A DNA stretch of 64,000 bases from Yoonia maricola (lineage in GTDB: Bacteria > Pseudomonadota > Alphaproteobacteria > Rhodobacterales > Rhodobacteraceae), in the NCBI RefSeq assembly GCF_002797915.1, contig NZ_PGTY01000001.1, positions 1,178,001 to 1,242,000 on the forward strand. The letters are read 5' to 3'. Below the pieces are notes generated by a model, which was not told the DNA's origin, did not search any database, and saw nothing but the letters and a program-made list of their open reading frames with translations. The position numbers were made by a program, and so were the translations under genes. Positions 1-6,890 of this stretch are shown in pieces; the stretch's first letter is position 1; each line of letters begins with the position of its first letter.

Positions 1-2
1 AA

Positions 3-221
3 ACGCGTATCGCAGATATTGGTCCGGAGGATATCGACGCGCGCCAGACGTTGATTGCCGACATACTAGAGGCACATGCTCTGCCCGACCTCGTCGAAGA
101 CAGCATCACCTTGCCGGAGCTTGATGACGCGGTCGTGGACGCAATGAGCGCGGCATATGAGGCCGATCTTGAGATTATTGCAGATATGGAAGGGGTGGAA
201 CTGATCCTCCCCTTCGATTAA
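3..221 (+). CDS. C-terminal end of an unidentified protein (partial)
   Basis: An open frame enters from the left edge and ends at TAA 219-221, giving 72 residues that finish in LPFD. The fragment is acidic and helical-looking, without a recognisable motif. The tail loosely resembles the C-termini of Roseobacter sulfotransferase-like proteins, but this is only an impression. The GapR-like gene converges on it with a 4-nt gap. The start lies outside the window. Confidence 0.6.
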   Translation, partial: TRIADIGPEDIDARQTLIADILEAHALPDLVEDSITLPELDDAVVDAMSAAYEADLEIIADMEGVELILPFD

Positions 222-225
222 GGGA

Positions 226-483
226 TTACATGCCCAGTGCGGCTTTATACATATCCATGACCGCCTCTTCCTCGGCCAGATCATTCGCATCGCGCTTGCG
301 GATTGCCACGATCTTGCGCAGCACTTTGGTGTCATAGCCGCGGCCTTTCGCTTCGGCCATCACTTCTTTTTGCGCATCCGCAATGTCTTTCTTTTCGGCC
401 TCCAGCCGCTCATAGCGTTCCACGAACTGGCGCAGTTCTTGTCCGGCAACGGTGCTGGCGGTCTCGGTCACGGTATCGTTCAT
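226..483 (-). CDS. DUF2312 / GapR-family DNA-binding protein
   Basis: The 85-residue protein has the DUF2312 pattern: a helix with QFVERYERLEAEKKDI, then EVMAEAKGRGYDTKVLRKIV and an RKRD stretch, ending in an acidic helix. In Caulobacter the family member GapR is a nucleoid protein that binds overtwisted DNA ahead of polymerases; that role is transferred from the family, not shown here. Length is typical (about 85-90). The gene stands alone, divergent from the small membrane protein at 591. Roseobacters can carry several paralogues, so I give no symbol. Confidence 0.88.
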   Translation of the reverse strand: MNDTVTETASTVAGQELRQFVERYERLEAEKKDIADAQKEVMAEAKGRGYDTKVLRKIVAIRKRDANDLAEEEAVMDMYKAALGM

Positions 484-590
484 TCATGCTCTCCTGAAAA
501 CTTGCCATTGACTAGCCCCTGCCCCTTTGGCCTGCAACCCTTGCGCCGCATCCCGGCGCGCGTTAGGTCGGCCAAAACGCAGGAGTGACC

Positions 591-806
591 ATGGAAATCA
601 TCGTTTGGAGCGGCGCGGCACTGTCGGTCATAGGCCTGTGTGGGATCGTCTACAGCATTGTTGCGGTCACGCGCGCCAAACGTGCAAACTTGGCCGATGA
701 GGAACTACGCGCGCGCATCTCCAAGATTTTGCCAATCAATCTGGGCGCGCTTTTTGTATCAATGATTGGCCTGATGGCCGTGATCGTCGGGGTGATGCTG
801 GGTTAA
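591..806 (+). CDS. small two-helix membrane protein, unknown function
   Basis: The 71-residue protein has two hydrophobic segments (about residues 3-27 and 48-70) joined by a charged loop rich in Arg and Glu. The start at 591 is chosen because AGGAG lies 5 nt upstream; the in-frame GTG at 585 overlaps that ribosome site. Its stop overlaps the stop of the convergent phosphotransferase gene. I do not recognise a family; likely an inner-membrane protein. Confidence 0.75.
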   Translation: MEIIVWSGAALSVIGLCGIVYSIVAVTRAKRANLADEELRARISKILPINLGALFVSMIGLMAVIVGVMLG

Positions 807-1852
807 AGCTCGGCCCCCTCATGCATGACAATTGTGGCCATCGCCGCCAAAGCCGGAACTGCGGCACCATATTTTCGCGCCATTGTCGGATTTGAAGCGT
901 TCCCAGCCACAGCCCGCGCGGCGACACCCGCCAATATCGCTGCCAGCCTGAAGAAGGCAAACACCAGATAGAATGGCCAACCGTCGATCCGTTCAAGACC
1001 CCGGCGCGCCGCATAATCCGCCACATATTGGGCCTCGCTTGGTAGCCCCAAGGCCGCCCGGTCCACGCCCGCCAATCCGCGCATATCGCCTTGGTTAGGT
1101 AGCCGCCATTGCATGCATTGATAGGCCAAATCGGCCATGGGGTGCCCAAGTGTGGATAGCTCCCAGTCCAAAATGCCCGCAATTTCAGCAGTTTCCGAGC
1201 GAAAGATCATGTTATCAAGACGCCAATCGCCATGCACCAGCGCAACCTGTCCATCATCAGCAGGCATTTGCGCGCCAAGCCACGCGATGATCTCGGACAT
1301 CGCTTCGGTCGGTGCATCAACCGAGGCAAGATATTGGCTGCTCCAACGGTCCAACTGACGGGCAAAATAATTGCCCGGCCTGCCATAATCGCCAAGGCCC
1401 ACCGCATCGACATCCACGTCATGCATCGCAGCCAAGGCGGCGTTCATCGCGTCATAGATCGCCGACCGTTCCACCTTTTCGCAATCAGGCAGCGCGGGAT
1501 CCCAGAAGATGCGCCCCGGCAGATAGCGCATAACAAAGAAAGCCCGCCCGCTGGGCGAGGTTTCGGTGTCTGCCAAATGCAGCACCTCAGGGACCGGCAC
1601 ATTGGTGCCAGCCAAGGCGTCCATCACACGGAACTCACGATCAACAGCATGGGCTGACGGCAGTAACCGGCCAGGGGGTTTGCTGCGCAACACGTAAGTC
1701 CCGCTTTCAGCGTTGAGCTGATAGGTCGGGTTTGATTGGCCCGTGCCGAATTTGGTGACCTCCTTCAGCCCTTCAAATTCGGCGATGGACTGCGTGAGGT
1801 AAGCGTCCAGATCAGGCAGGCTGATCCCTAGGTTTTGCGCGGCTTCTTTCAT
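803..1852 (-). CDS. phosphotransferase (APH-like kinase) family protein, acyl-CoA dehydrogenase partner type
   Basis: A 349-residue APH/choline-kinase fold protein. It shows the substrate-loop pattern GTGQSNPTYQL and YVLRSKPPG near the N-terminus, the Brenner motif HGDWRLDN and the metal-binding segment ILDWELSTLGHP. In bacteria this subgroup sits beside acyl-CoA dehydrogenases, and in animals it is fused to one (ACAD10/11), where it phosphorylates 4-hydroxyacyl-CoA substrates; Pseudomonas LvaA is comparable. The dehydrogenase at 1950 is divergent, 97 bp away. The start at 1852 has a G-rich stretch just upstream and gives a normal N-terminus; ATG 1891 is an alternative. The longer open frame up to 2182 would run into the dehydrogenase gene and is rejected. 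Confidence 0.88.
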   Translation of the reverse strand: MKEAAQNLGISLPDLDAYLTQSIAEFEGLKEVTKFGTGQSNPTYQLNAESGTYVLRSKPPGRLLPSAHAVDREFRVMDALAGTNVPVPEVLHLADTETSPSGRAFFVMRYLPGRIFWDPALPDCEKVERSAIYDAMNAALAAMHDVDVDAVGLGDYGRPGNYFARQLDRWSSQYLASVDAPTEAMSEIIAWLGAQMPADDGQVALVHGDWRLDNMIFRSETAEIAGILDWELSTLGHPMADLAYQCMQWRLPNQGDMRGLAGVDRAALGLPSEAQYVADYAARRGLERIDGWPFYLVFAFFRLAAILAGVAARAVAGNASNPTMARKYGAAVPALAAMATIVMHEGAEL

Positions 1853-1949
1853 GGCCCCATTAGGGCCGCCTGCCCACCCATGTGCAACCATTGATTGACA
1901 CACCGACCCTGCGATGCACGATGGCGACAAGATAACATGAGGCGCAGCG

Positions 1950-3179
1950 ATGGATCTGGGACAAACCGAACGACTAAAACCGGTACTGGCGGCAGTCAAA
2001 GCGATGATCACAGATGAGATCGCGCCGATGGATGCCGCGTTTCTGGCCGAGGTGGACGTGGGCGACCGCTGGGCCTTCACACCACGCCAGACCGAGATAC
2101 TTGAAGGGCTCAAGGCCAAAGCGAAAAACCGCGAACTTTGGAATTTCTGGGATACGTTTCGCGAGGGGCCGCAACTCAACACAGTTGAATATGCCTATCT
2201 GGCCGAGGAGATGGGCAAGTGCCATCTGGCCGCAGAGGTCTTTAACTGCAACGCACCCGATACGGGCAATATGGAGGTCTTCGCCCGCTACGGCACCGAA
2301 GCGATGAAAGAGCAGTGGCTTAAGCCCTTGATGGCAGGCACCATTCGCTCGGCTTATCTGATGACCGAACCTGATGTGGCAAGCTCGGACGCGACGAATA
2401 TCGCAATGCGCTGTGAACGCGATGGTGATGACTACGTACTGAACGGCCAGAAATGGTGGGCAACTGGTGCGGGTGATCCGCGCTGTGCGGTGCATATCGT
2501 GATGGTGCGCACGCGGTTTGACGGGCCGAAGCATCAACAGCATTCCATGATTGTCGTGCCCACCGACACCCCCGGCATCGAAAAACTGCGCGCGATGGAG
2601 GTCTATGGGCATGATGATGCACCACATGGGCATATGCATTTCCGCTATGATAACGTGCGGGTACCTGCCAAGAACCTGTTGCTGGGCGAAGGGCGCGGAT
2701 TTGAGATCGCACAGGGCCGTCTTGGGCCGGGACGTATTCATCATTGCATGCGCGCGATTGGGCAGGCGGAGAAGGCGCTGGAACTACTCTGCGAAAGATC
2801 CGTCGCGAGGCAGGCCTTTGGCAAACCGCTGGCGCAGCTGGGCGAGAATTTTGACATTATCGCCAAGGCGCGGATGGATATCGAACAGGCGCGCCTGCTG
2901 TGTTTGAAAGCGGCGTGGATGATGGACCAGGGCGATAAGAAAGCCGCAGCCCCGTGGATCAGCCAGATCAAAGTGATCGCACCGCAAGTCGCACTCGATA
3001 TCACCGACAAGGCGATCCAGATGCATGGTGCGGCGGGGGTTTCGCAAGACACACCATTGGCCCGACAATGGACCGGGCTGCGGACCCTCAGACTGGCCGA
3101 TGGGCCAGACGCGGTGCACCGCAGGCAAGTGGCAAGAGCAGAACTGGCGGTTTATGTTTCTGGGCAGAACAGCTCGTAA
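1950..3179 (+). CDS. acyl-CoA dehydrogenase family protein (ACAD10/11-like)
   Basis: The 409-residue flavoprotein shows the usual order: N-terminal helical domain, the middle FAD/substrate region with AYLMTEPDVASSDATN and LNGQKWWATGAG, and the C-terminal helical domain with QAFGKPLAQLGENF and the HGAAGVSQDTPLARQW tail. This resembles the ACAD10/11 and FadE-type branch that works with APH-like kinases. It should oxidise an acyl-CoA using FAD and pass electrons to ETF in the cytosol; the actual substrate is not visible. GAGGCG lies upstream of the ATG. The 3' end overlaps the convergent ArsR-type gene by 28 nt. Confidence 0.92.
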   Translation: MDLGQTERLKPVLAAVKAMITDEIAPMDAAFLAEVDVGDRWAFTPRQTEILEGLKAKAKNRELWNFWDTFREGPQLNTVEYAYLAEEMGKCHLAAEVFNCNAPDTGNMEVFARYGTEAMKEQWLKPLMAGTIRSAYLMTEPDVASSDATNIAMRCERDGDDYVLNGQKWWATGAGDPRCAVHIVMVRTRFDGPKHQQHSMIVVPTDTPGIEKLRAMEVYGHDDAPHGHMHFRYDNVRVPAKNLLLGEGRGFEIAQGRLGPGRIHHCMRAIGQAEKALELLCERSVARQAFGKPLAQLGENFDIIAKARMDIEQARLLCLKAAWMMDQGDKKAAAPWISQIKVIAPQVALDITDKAIQMHGAAGVSQDTPLARQWTGLRTLRLADGPDAVHRRQVARAELAVYVSGQNSS

Positions 3180-3469
3180 ATCCGCTCTAACAGCGGCCTG
3201 ACGCGCGGGTCAGATAATCGATAACGCATGCTGCGCCCATTGCGTTCGCAGGCAACAAGCCCTTCGCTGCGTAATCGCAAAAGCTGTCCTGAAACATAGG
3301 ATTGGCTGGCACCTAAGGCTTTTTCCAACTCTCCCACCGTCAGATCACCGGGGACAAGGGCGCATAAAATCCGCAGACGTCCGGCGTTTGACAGGGCCTT
3401 GAGCAGGTCAGCCGCATCCGCCGCCGCTGCATCCATAGGGTCATCTGTCAGGGTATTTCCGTGTTCCAT
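3152..3469 (-). CDS. ArsR-family repressor, BigR/SqrR persulfide-sensor type
   Basis: A 105-residue winged-helix protein: ALSNAGRLRILCAL, then VGELEKALGASQSYVSGQLL as recognition region, a wing with RNGRSMRYRLSD, and a C-terminal helix. Cys36 in RILCAL and Cys102 in ELFC match the two positions that form a tetrasulfide link in SqrR/BigR when reactive sulfur is present; Cys74 is extra. It is divergent from the persulfide dioxygenase operon, with a perfect palindrome between them (3492-3517). The context and cysteines make a sulfide-responsive repressor very likely. Confidence 0.9.
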   Translation of the reverse strand: MEHGNTLTDDPMDAAAADAADLLKALSNAGRLRILCALVPGDLTVGELEKALGASQSYVSGQLLRLRSEGLVACERNGRSMRYRLSDPRVRPLLERIYELFCPET

Positions 3470-3491
3470 ATCTCCACCTACCGTCCCACCC

Positions 3492-3517
3492 TATACATTT
3501 CAACATTGAAATGTATA
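3492..3517. promoter_or_regulatory. 26-bp perfect palindrome, likely operator of the BigR/SqrR-like repressor
   Basis: Two 12-nt arms (TATACATTTCAA and its exact complement) flank a 2-nt centre. It lies 22 nt before the repressor start and 38 nt before the persulfide dioxygenase start, so one site could control both genes. The core ATTTC-N6-GAAAT is close to the ATTC-N8-GAAT style site described for SqrR. Assignment is from position and symmetry. Confidence 0.8.
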
Positions 3518-3555
3518 AGAATCTGATTATCTTATAGCCTGATAGGAGATTCGAT

Positions 3556-4419
3556 ATGACACCTGATGTAAAAGCTTTCTTCGATACCGCCACCAACACC
3601 GTATCCTATGTGTTGCGCGAACCACAGGGCAGCAACTGCGCGATCATCGACAGTGTTCTGGATTATGATCAGGCTGCCGGGCGGACAGATACACAATCCG
3701 CTGACGATATTATCGCTTGGGTCAAATCAGAGGGGCTTCAGGTTGCATGGATCCTTGAAAGCCATGTGCATGCTGATCACCTTTCTGCAGCCCCCTATCT
3801 ACAAGAGCATCTGGGCGGTCAGATCGGGATTGGGGCGAATATCACGGTCGTCCAAAATACCTTTGGCAAAATCTTTAATGAAGGCACAGCGTTCCAACGT
3901 GACGGATCGCAATTTGATGCGCTGTTTGAGGATGGTGACAGTTTCCACATCGGACAAATGCGCGCCGATGTCATGCACACGCCGGGCCATACGCCTGCTT
4001 GCCTGACTTATGTGATCGGCGACGCGGCTTTTGTTGGTGATACGCTCTTTATGCCGGACTTTGGCACTGCACGTTGTGATTTTCCGGGTGGATCGGCCGA
4101 AGATCTTTACGCCTCGATCCAGAAAATTCTTGCCCTACCCGACAACACCCGCATTTTCGTGGGCCACGATTACAAAGCGCCAGGGCGTGATGATTTTGCG
4201 TGGGAAACCACAGTGGGCGAACAAAAGGCACTGAACGTGCATATCGGTGAGGGCCGACCGCTGGACGCATTTGTCGCCATGCGGCAAGAACGCGATGCCA
4301 ATCTCGGCATGCCGCGTCTGATCTTGCCGTCACTGCAAACGAATATGCGTGCAGGGCATCTTCCGGAACCAGAAGATAACGGCCAAAGCTATTTCAAAGT
4401 GCCCATCAACACGTTGTAG
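3556..4419 (+). CDS. persulfide dioxygenase (ETHE1/Blh-like MBL-fold enzyme)
   Basis: A 287-residue metallo-beta-lactamase-fold protein with the metal motif H70-x-H72-x-D74-H75 (SHVHADH), a further ligand in MHTPGHTPACLTY, the Asp in AFVGDTLFMPDFG and the late His in FVGHDY. The TARCDFPGG segment is typical of ETHE1-like persulfide dioxygenases and of the Blh protein in Agrobacterium and Xylella. It should oxidise glutathione persulfide to sulfite with a mononuclear iron. First gene of an operon behind the palindromic operator. In classical Blh a sulfurtransferase domain is fused to it; here that domain is a separate gene at 5300. Confidence 0.93.
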   Translation: MTPDVKAFFDTATNTVSYVLREPQGSNCAIIDSVLDYDQAAGRTDTQSADDIIAWVKSEGLQVAWILESHVHADHLSAAPYLQEHLGGQIGIGANITVVQNTFGKIFNEGTAFQRDGSQFDALFEDGDSFHIGQMRADVMHTPGHTPACLTYVIGDAAFVGDTLFMPDFGTARCDFPGGSAEDLYASIQKILALPDNTRIFVGHDYKAPGRDDFAWETTVGEQKALNVHIGEGRPLDAFVAMRQERDANLGMPRLILPSLQTNMRAGHLPEPEDNGQSYFKVPINTL

Positions 4420-4434
4420 GATCAGGACAAAATC

Positions 4435-4860
4435 ATGCCAATGGATTGGATCATGGGGCTCGCCGGTGGCGCGCTCATCGGAATAGCTGCGGCCATTTAT
4501 TTGCTGGTAAATGGGCGGATCATGGGGGCCTCTGGTATTATCGGCGGGCTGGTGGACGGCAGTGGCCGGCATGACCGGGGCGAGCGGACAGCGCTTGTTG
4601 CAGGGTTGCTGGCCGTGCCGGGTATTGCGGCACTTGTTATGGGTGGCGCGCAAACGCAGCTGACGGGCAATTGGGCGGTAATTATCATTGCCGGTTTGCT
4701 TGTTGGTATTGGCACGCGCCTGGCCAATGGCTGTACATCCGGACATGGCGTTTGCGGCATTTCCCGTCTGTCGTTGCGCGGCATTGTCGCTACTGCCTTC
4801 TACATTGGTGCGGGGGGTCTGACTGTTGTGATCTTCAAACATCTATTGGGGGTGATCTGA
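4435..4860 (+). CDS. YeeE/YedE-family sulfur transport protein (PmpA-like)
   Basis: A 141-residue membrane protein with about four hydrophobic helices. The conserved half-channel signature GCTSGHGVCGISRLSLRG sits in the second half; cysteines in this motif are thought to shuttle sulfur species in TsuA/YeeE transporters. Half-size subunits such as this pair with a second one, here the next gene, which it overlaps by one base (TGATG). Probably moves thiosulfate or another sulfane compound across the inner membrane; substrate not determined. Confidence 0.88.
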   Translation: MPMDWIMGLAGGALIGIAAAIYLLVNGRIMGASGIIGGLVDGSGRHDRGERTALVAGLLAVPGIAALVMGGAQTQLTGNWAVIIIAGLLVGIGTRLANGCTSGHGVCGISRLSLRGIVATAFYIGAGGLTVVIFKHLLGVI

Positions 4861-5291
4861 TGCGGATATTGGTTTCATTTCTCGTCGGATCGCTTTTTGG
4901 GTTGGGTCTGTTGGTATCAGGCATGACTGACACGACGAAAGTGCAAGGCTGGCTTGACATCTTTGGGGCTTGGGACCCGACACTCGCCTTTGTCATGGGC
5001 GGTGCCATCATCCCTATGGCGGTCGCATGGCGTGTCACGGTCGGGCGCAAACCGGTTCTTGCGGATACCTTCCCGGCGCCGCCAGAGCCAAAGCTGGGAC
5101 GCAACCTTGTGTTGGGATCGACGCTTTTTGGGGTGGGCTGGGGCCTTGCGGGTCTGTGCCCCGGCCCGGCCGTTGCATCGCTGAGTTTTGGTGGCATGGG
5201 CGGCGTGCTGTTCGTCGCGGCCATGCTGGGTGGCATGATGATCGCACCAAAGCTGCGCAACCGACTGGACCAAACTGCCGTCGCAGTTTAG
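4860..5291 (+). CDS. YeeE/YedE-family sulfur transport protein, second half (PmpB-like, DUF6691)
   Basis: A 143-residue membrane protein, partner of the preceding half-transporter. It carries GLGLLVSGMTDTTKVQGWLD near the N-terminus and GLAGLCPGPAVASL further on, both typical of this subunit. The start at 4860 overlaps the previous stop by one base, indicating translational coupling; a longer frame beginning at 4671 would lie inside the upstream gene. Together the two proteins make one YeeE-like channel. Confidence 0.87.
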   Translation: MRILVSFLVGSLFGLGLLVSGMTDTTKVQGWLDIFGAWDPTLAFVMGGAIIPMAVAWRVTVGRKPVLADTFPAPPEPKLGRNLVLGSTLFGVGWGLAGLCPGPAVASLSFGGMGGVLFVAAMLGGMMIAPKLRNRLDQTAVAV

Positions 5292-5299
5292 GAGGTGAC

Positions 5300-5725
5300 A
5301 TGGATATTCGACACCTCAGCCCCTCTTATGCCGTCTCACCCCAGATTGATGCCGCTGACATTCCAGCCATCGCTGAGGCGGGTTTTAAAACCATCATCTG
5401 CAACAGGCCGGATGCAGAAGTCCCGCCCAGCCATCAGGCCGCAGCGATAGAGGCGGCTGCCAAAGCGGCAGGGCTGCGTTTTGTGATCATTCCCGTGACC
5501 CATCAAGGCCTGAACACACAGATGATCACGGCACAAAAAGACGCGATGGACGCCTCTGACGGGCCCACGCTAGCCTATTGCGCGTCAGGCACACGGTCAT
5601 CCATCGTTTGGGCTTACGGCCAAGCAACCGAGATGCCCGCTGACGATATTATCACAGCCGCTGCTGGCGTTGGGTATGATCTGGGCGGCATGCGCCCGCA
5701 GCTTGAGGCGTTGAAAGACGGCTAA
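5300..5725 (+). CDS. TIGR01244-family sulfurtransferase/phosphatase-like protein (DUF442)
   Basis: A 141-residue protein of the DUF442/TIGR01244 family, the domain fused to persulfide dioxygenase in Blh. The active loop is C94-A-S-G-T-R99-S, a Cys-X4-Arg loop as in rhodaneses. It may handle persulfide sulfur for the upstream dioxygenase. A strong GGAGGTGA precedes ATG 5300, only 8 nt after the transporter stop. Last gene of the sulfur operon; its end overlaps the convergent FliM-like gene by 4 nt. Confidence 0.85.
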   Translation: MDIRHLSPSYAVSPQIDAADIPAIAEAGFKTIICNRPDAEVPPSHQAAAIEAAAKAAGLRFVIIPVTHQGLNTQMITAQKDAMDASDGPTLAYCASGTRSSIVWAYGQATEMPADDIITAAAGVGYDLGGMRPQLEALKDG

Positions 5726-6846
5726 AGCGCGTCCGGATCAAATGGCAGATCGCCCATTTTGGCCATACCATCTGCCATGAAATCCATATCCAATGCCGCC
5801 TCTGCGGGTTCATCCAACATCGGTGTCGGCGCATCGTCCAACGTCAGCCCATCATCCAATGCAGCCCCCTCGCCCATCAAGTCGATGTCCGGCACGTTAA
5901 TGTCTATCGCGTCAGGCAACGGCGTGGCGATATCCGGGGGCGGGGGCGTGCCGGGCAGTTCTGTCAATTGTGGGTGTGATGCGGTTTCAAGTCGGACCGC
6001 GCGGTAACCGCCGATCTGACCCAGCTTTGCTTGCGCGACCTCTTTGCCATCCGCCGAAAGCAGGCGCACCGAACTGACGGTACAACCCGGCAAGGGTAAT
6101 ACAGACCCGACTTGCAAGGCTTGTGCCGTCGCCAGCGATATCGGAAAGCGATGCAACAAGGCATCAAGGCAGGCAGGTGCATCGGACACGCGGCCCTGAA
6201 ACGTACCGTCCCAGTCGACCGCTGCCGCCGGTACAATTTCCTGTTCTGCAACCTCCTGCTGGATCGGCAACACGAGGACAAGTTGCGCCTGCCGATCTGC
6301 CACGCTGAGGTCCACGGTCAACCGGACGATGCGGTAGTCGCAATCCTCTAGAACAAGCCCGGCCGCGCGCGTGCTATCAACCTTAGCGCCGGGTGTGACA
6401 CCATCCATCCATCCTTCCAACGGGGTGTCGAGCACGGCATGTGGGAATGCGGATAAGAACGCGTGCAACAACGGATCGCACAGCGTTTTATCGGTCAGTG
6501 TGGGGCTGCGTGGTTCTGCAGGATGCGCCAGCAGGGCACCCATTGTTTCCATCTCAAGCACGGCGGCGCGCATTTCCATGTCCAGCGCCATAAGGCCCAT
6601 CAGGCTGTCATCCCGATCAAGCCCCACCAACATCATGTCATCCGGCAAGGTCCCCAGCATGTCATCAAGGCCTGTCACCTCTTCGGCGACGCTTTGCACG
6701 GTCAGTACCAGCCCGACCGTGTCGTTGGCCGCCTTGGTCAGCGCCAGACGCACAGCACGCGAAGAGGTCAACGGGTTATCCGCAACCTCCTGCCCATGCG
6801 GACGGGTCATCCGCCGCAGCAATGTTACTTGTGTGCTATCAGTCAT
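5722..6846 (-). CDS. FliM/FliN-family (SpoA-domain) flagellar motor switch-like protein
   Basis: A 374-residue cytosolic protein. Residues about 250-300 (VGSVLPLPGCTVSSVRLLSADG then KLGQIGGYRAVRLE) form a SpoA-like domain as in FliM/FliN. The N-terminal part (RRMTRPHG, SRAVRLALTKAANDTVGL) resembles the divergent FliM-like proteins of Roseobacters. The C-terminal about 85 residues are acidic, Pro- and Asp-rich, and repetitive (DIDLMGEGAALDDGL and similar). No other flagellar gene is present in the window, so the role in the motor is uncertain. Confidence 0.72.
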   Translation of the reverse strand: MTDSTQVTLLRRMTRPHGQEVADNPLTSSRAVRLALTKAANDTVGLVLTVQSVAEEVTGLDDMLGTLPDDMMLVGLDRDDSLMGLMALDMEMRAAVLEMETMGALLAHPAEPRSPTLTDKTLCDPLLHAFLSAFPHAVLDTPLEGWMDGVTPGAKVDSTRAAGLVLEDCDYRIVRLTVDLSVADRQAQLVLVLPIQQEVAEQEIVPAAAVDWDGTFQGRVSDAPACLDALLHRFPISLATAQALQVGSVLPLPGCTVSSVRLLSADGKEVAQAKLGQIGGYRAVRLETASHPQLTELPGTPPPPDIATPLPDAIDINVPDIDLMGEGAALDDGLTLDDAPTPMLDEPAEAALDMDFMADGMAKMGDLPFDPDAL

Positions 6847-6890
6847 AGGCCTGTCACAGATATTCTGGCTACCTTGATAGCGAAAACTCG

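Noticed and set aside
1853-2182. Long N-terminal extension of the phosphotransferase frame
   Set aside because: It runs antisense through the start of the acyl-CoA dehydrogenase and is not kinase-like.
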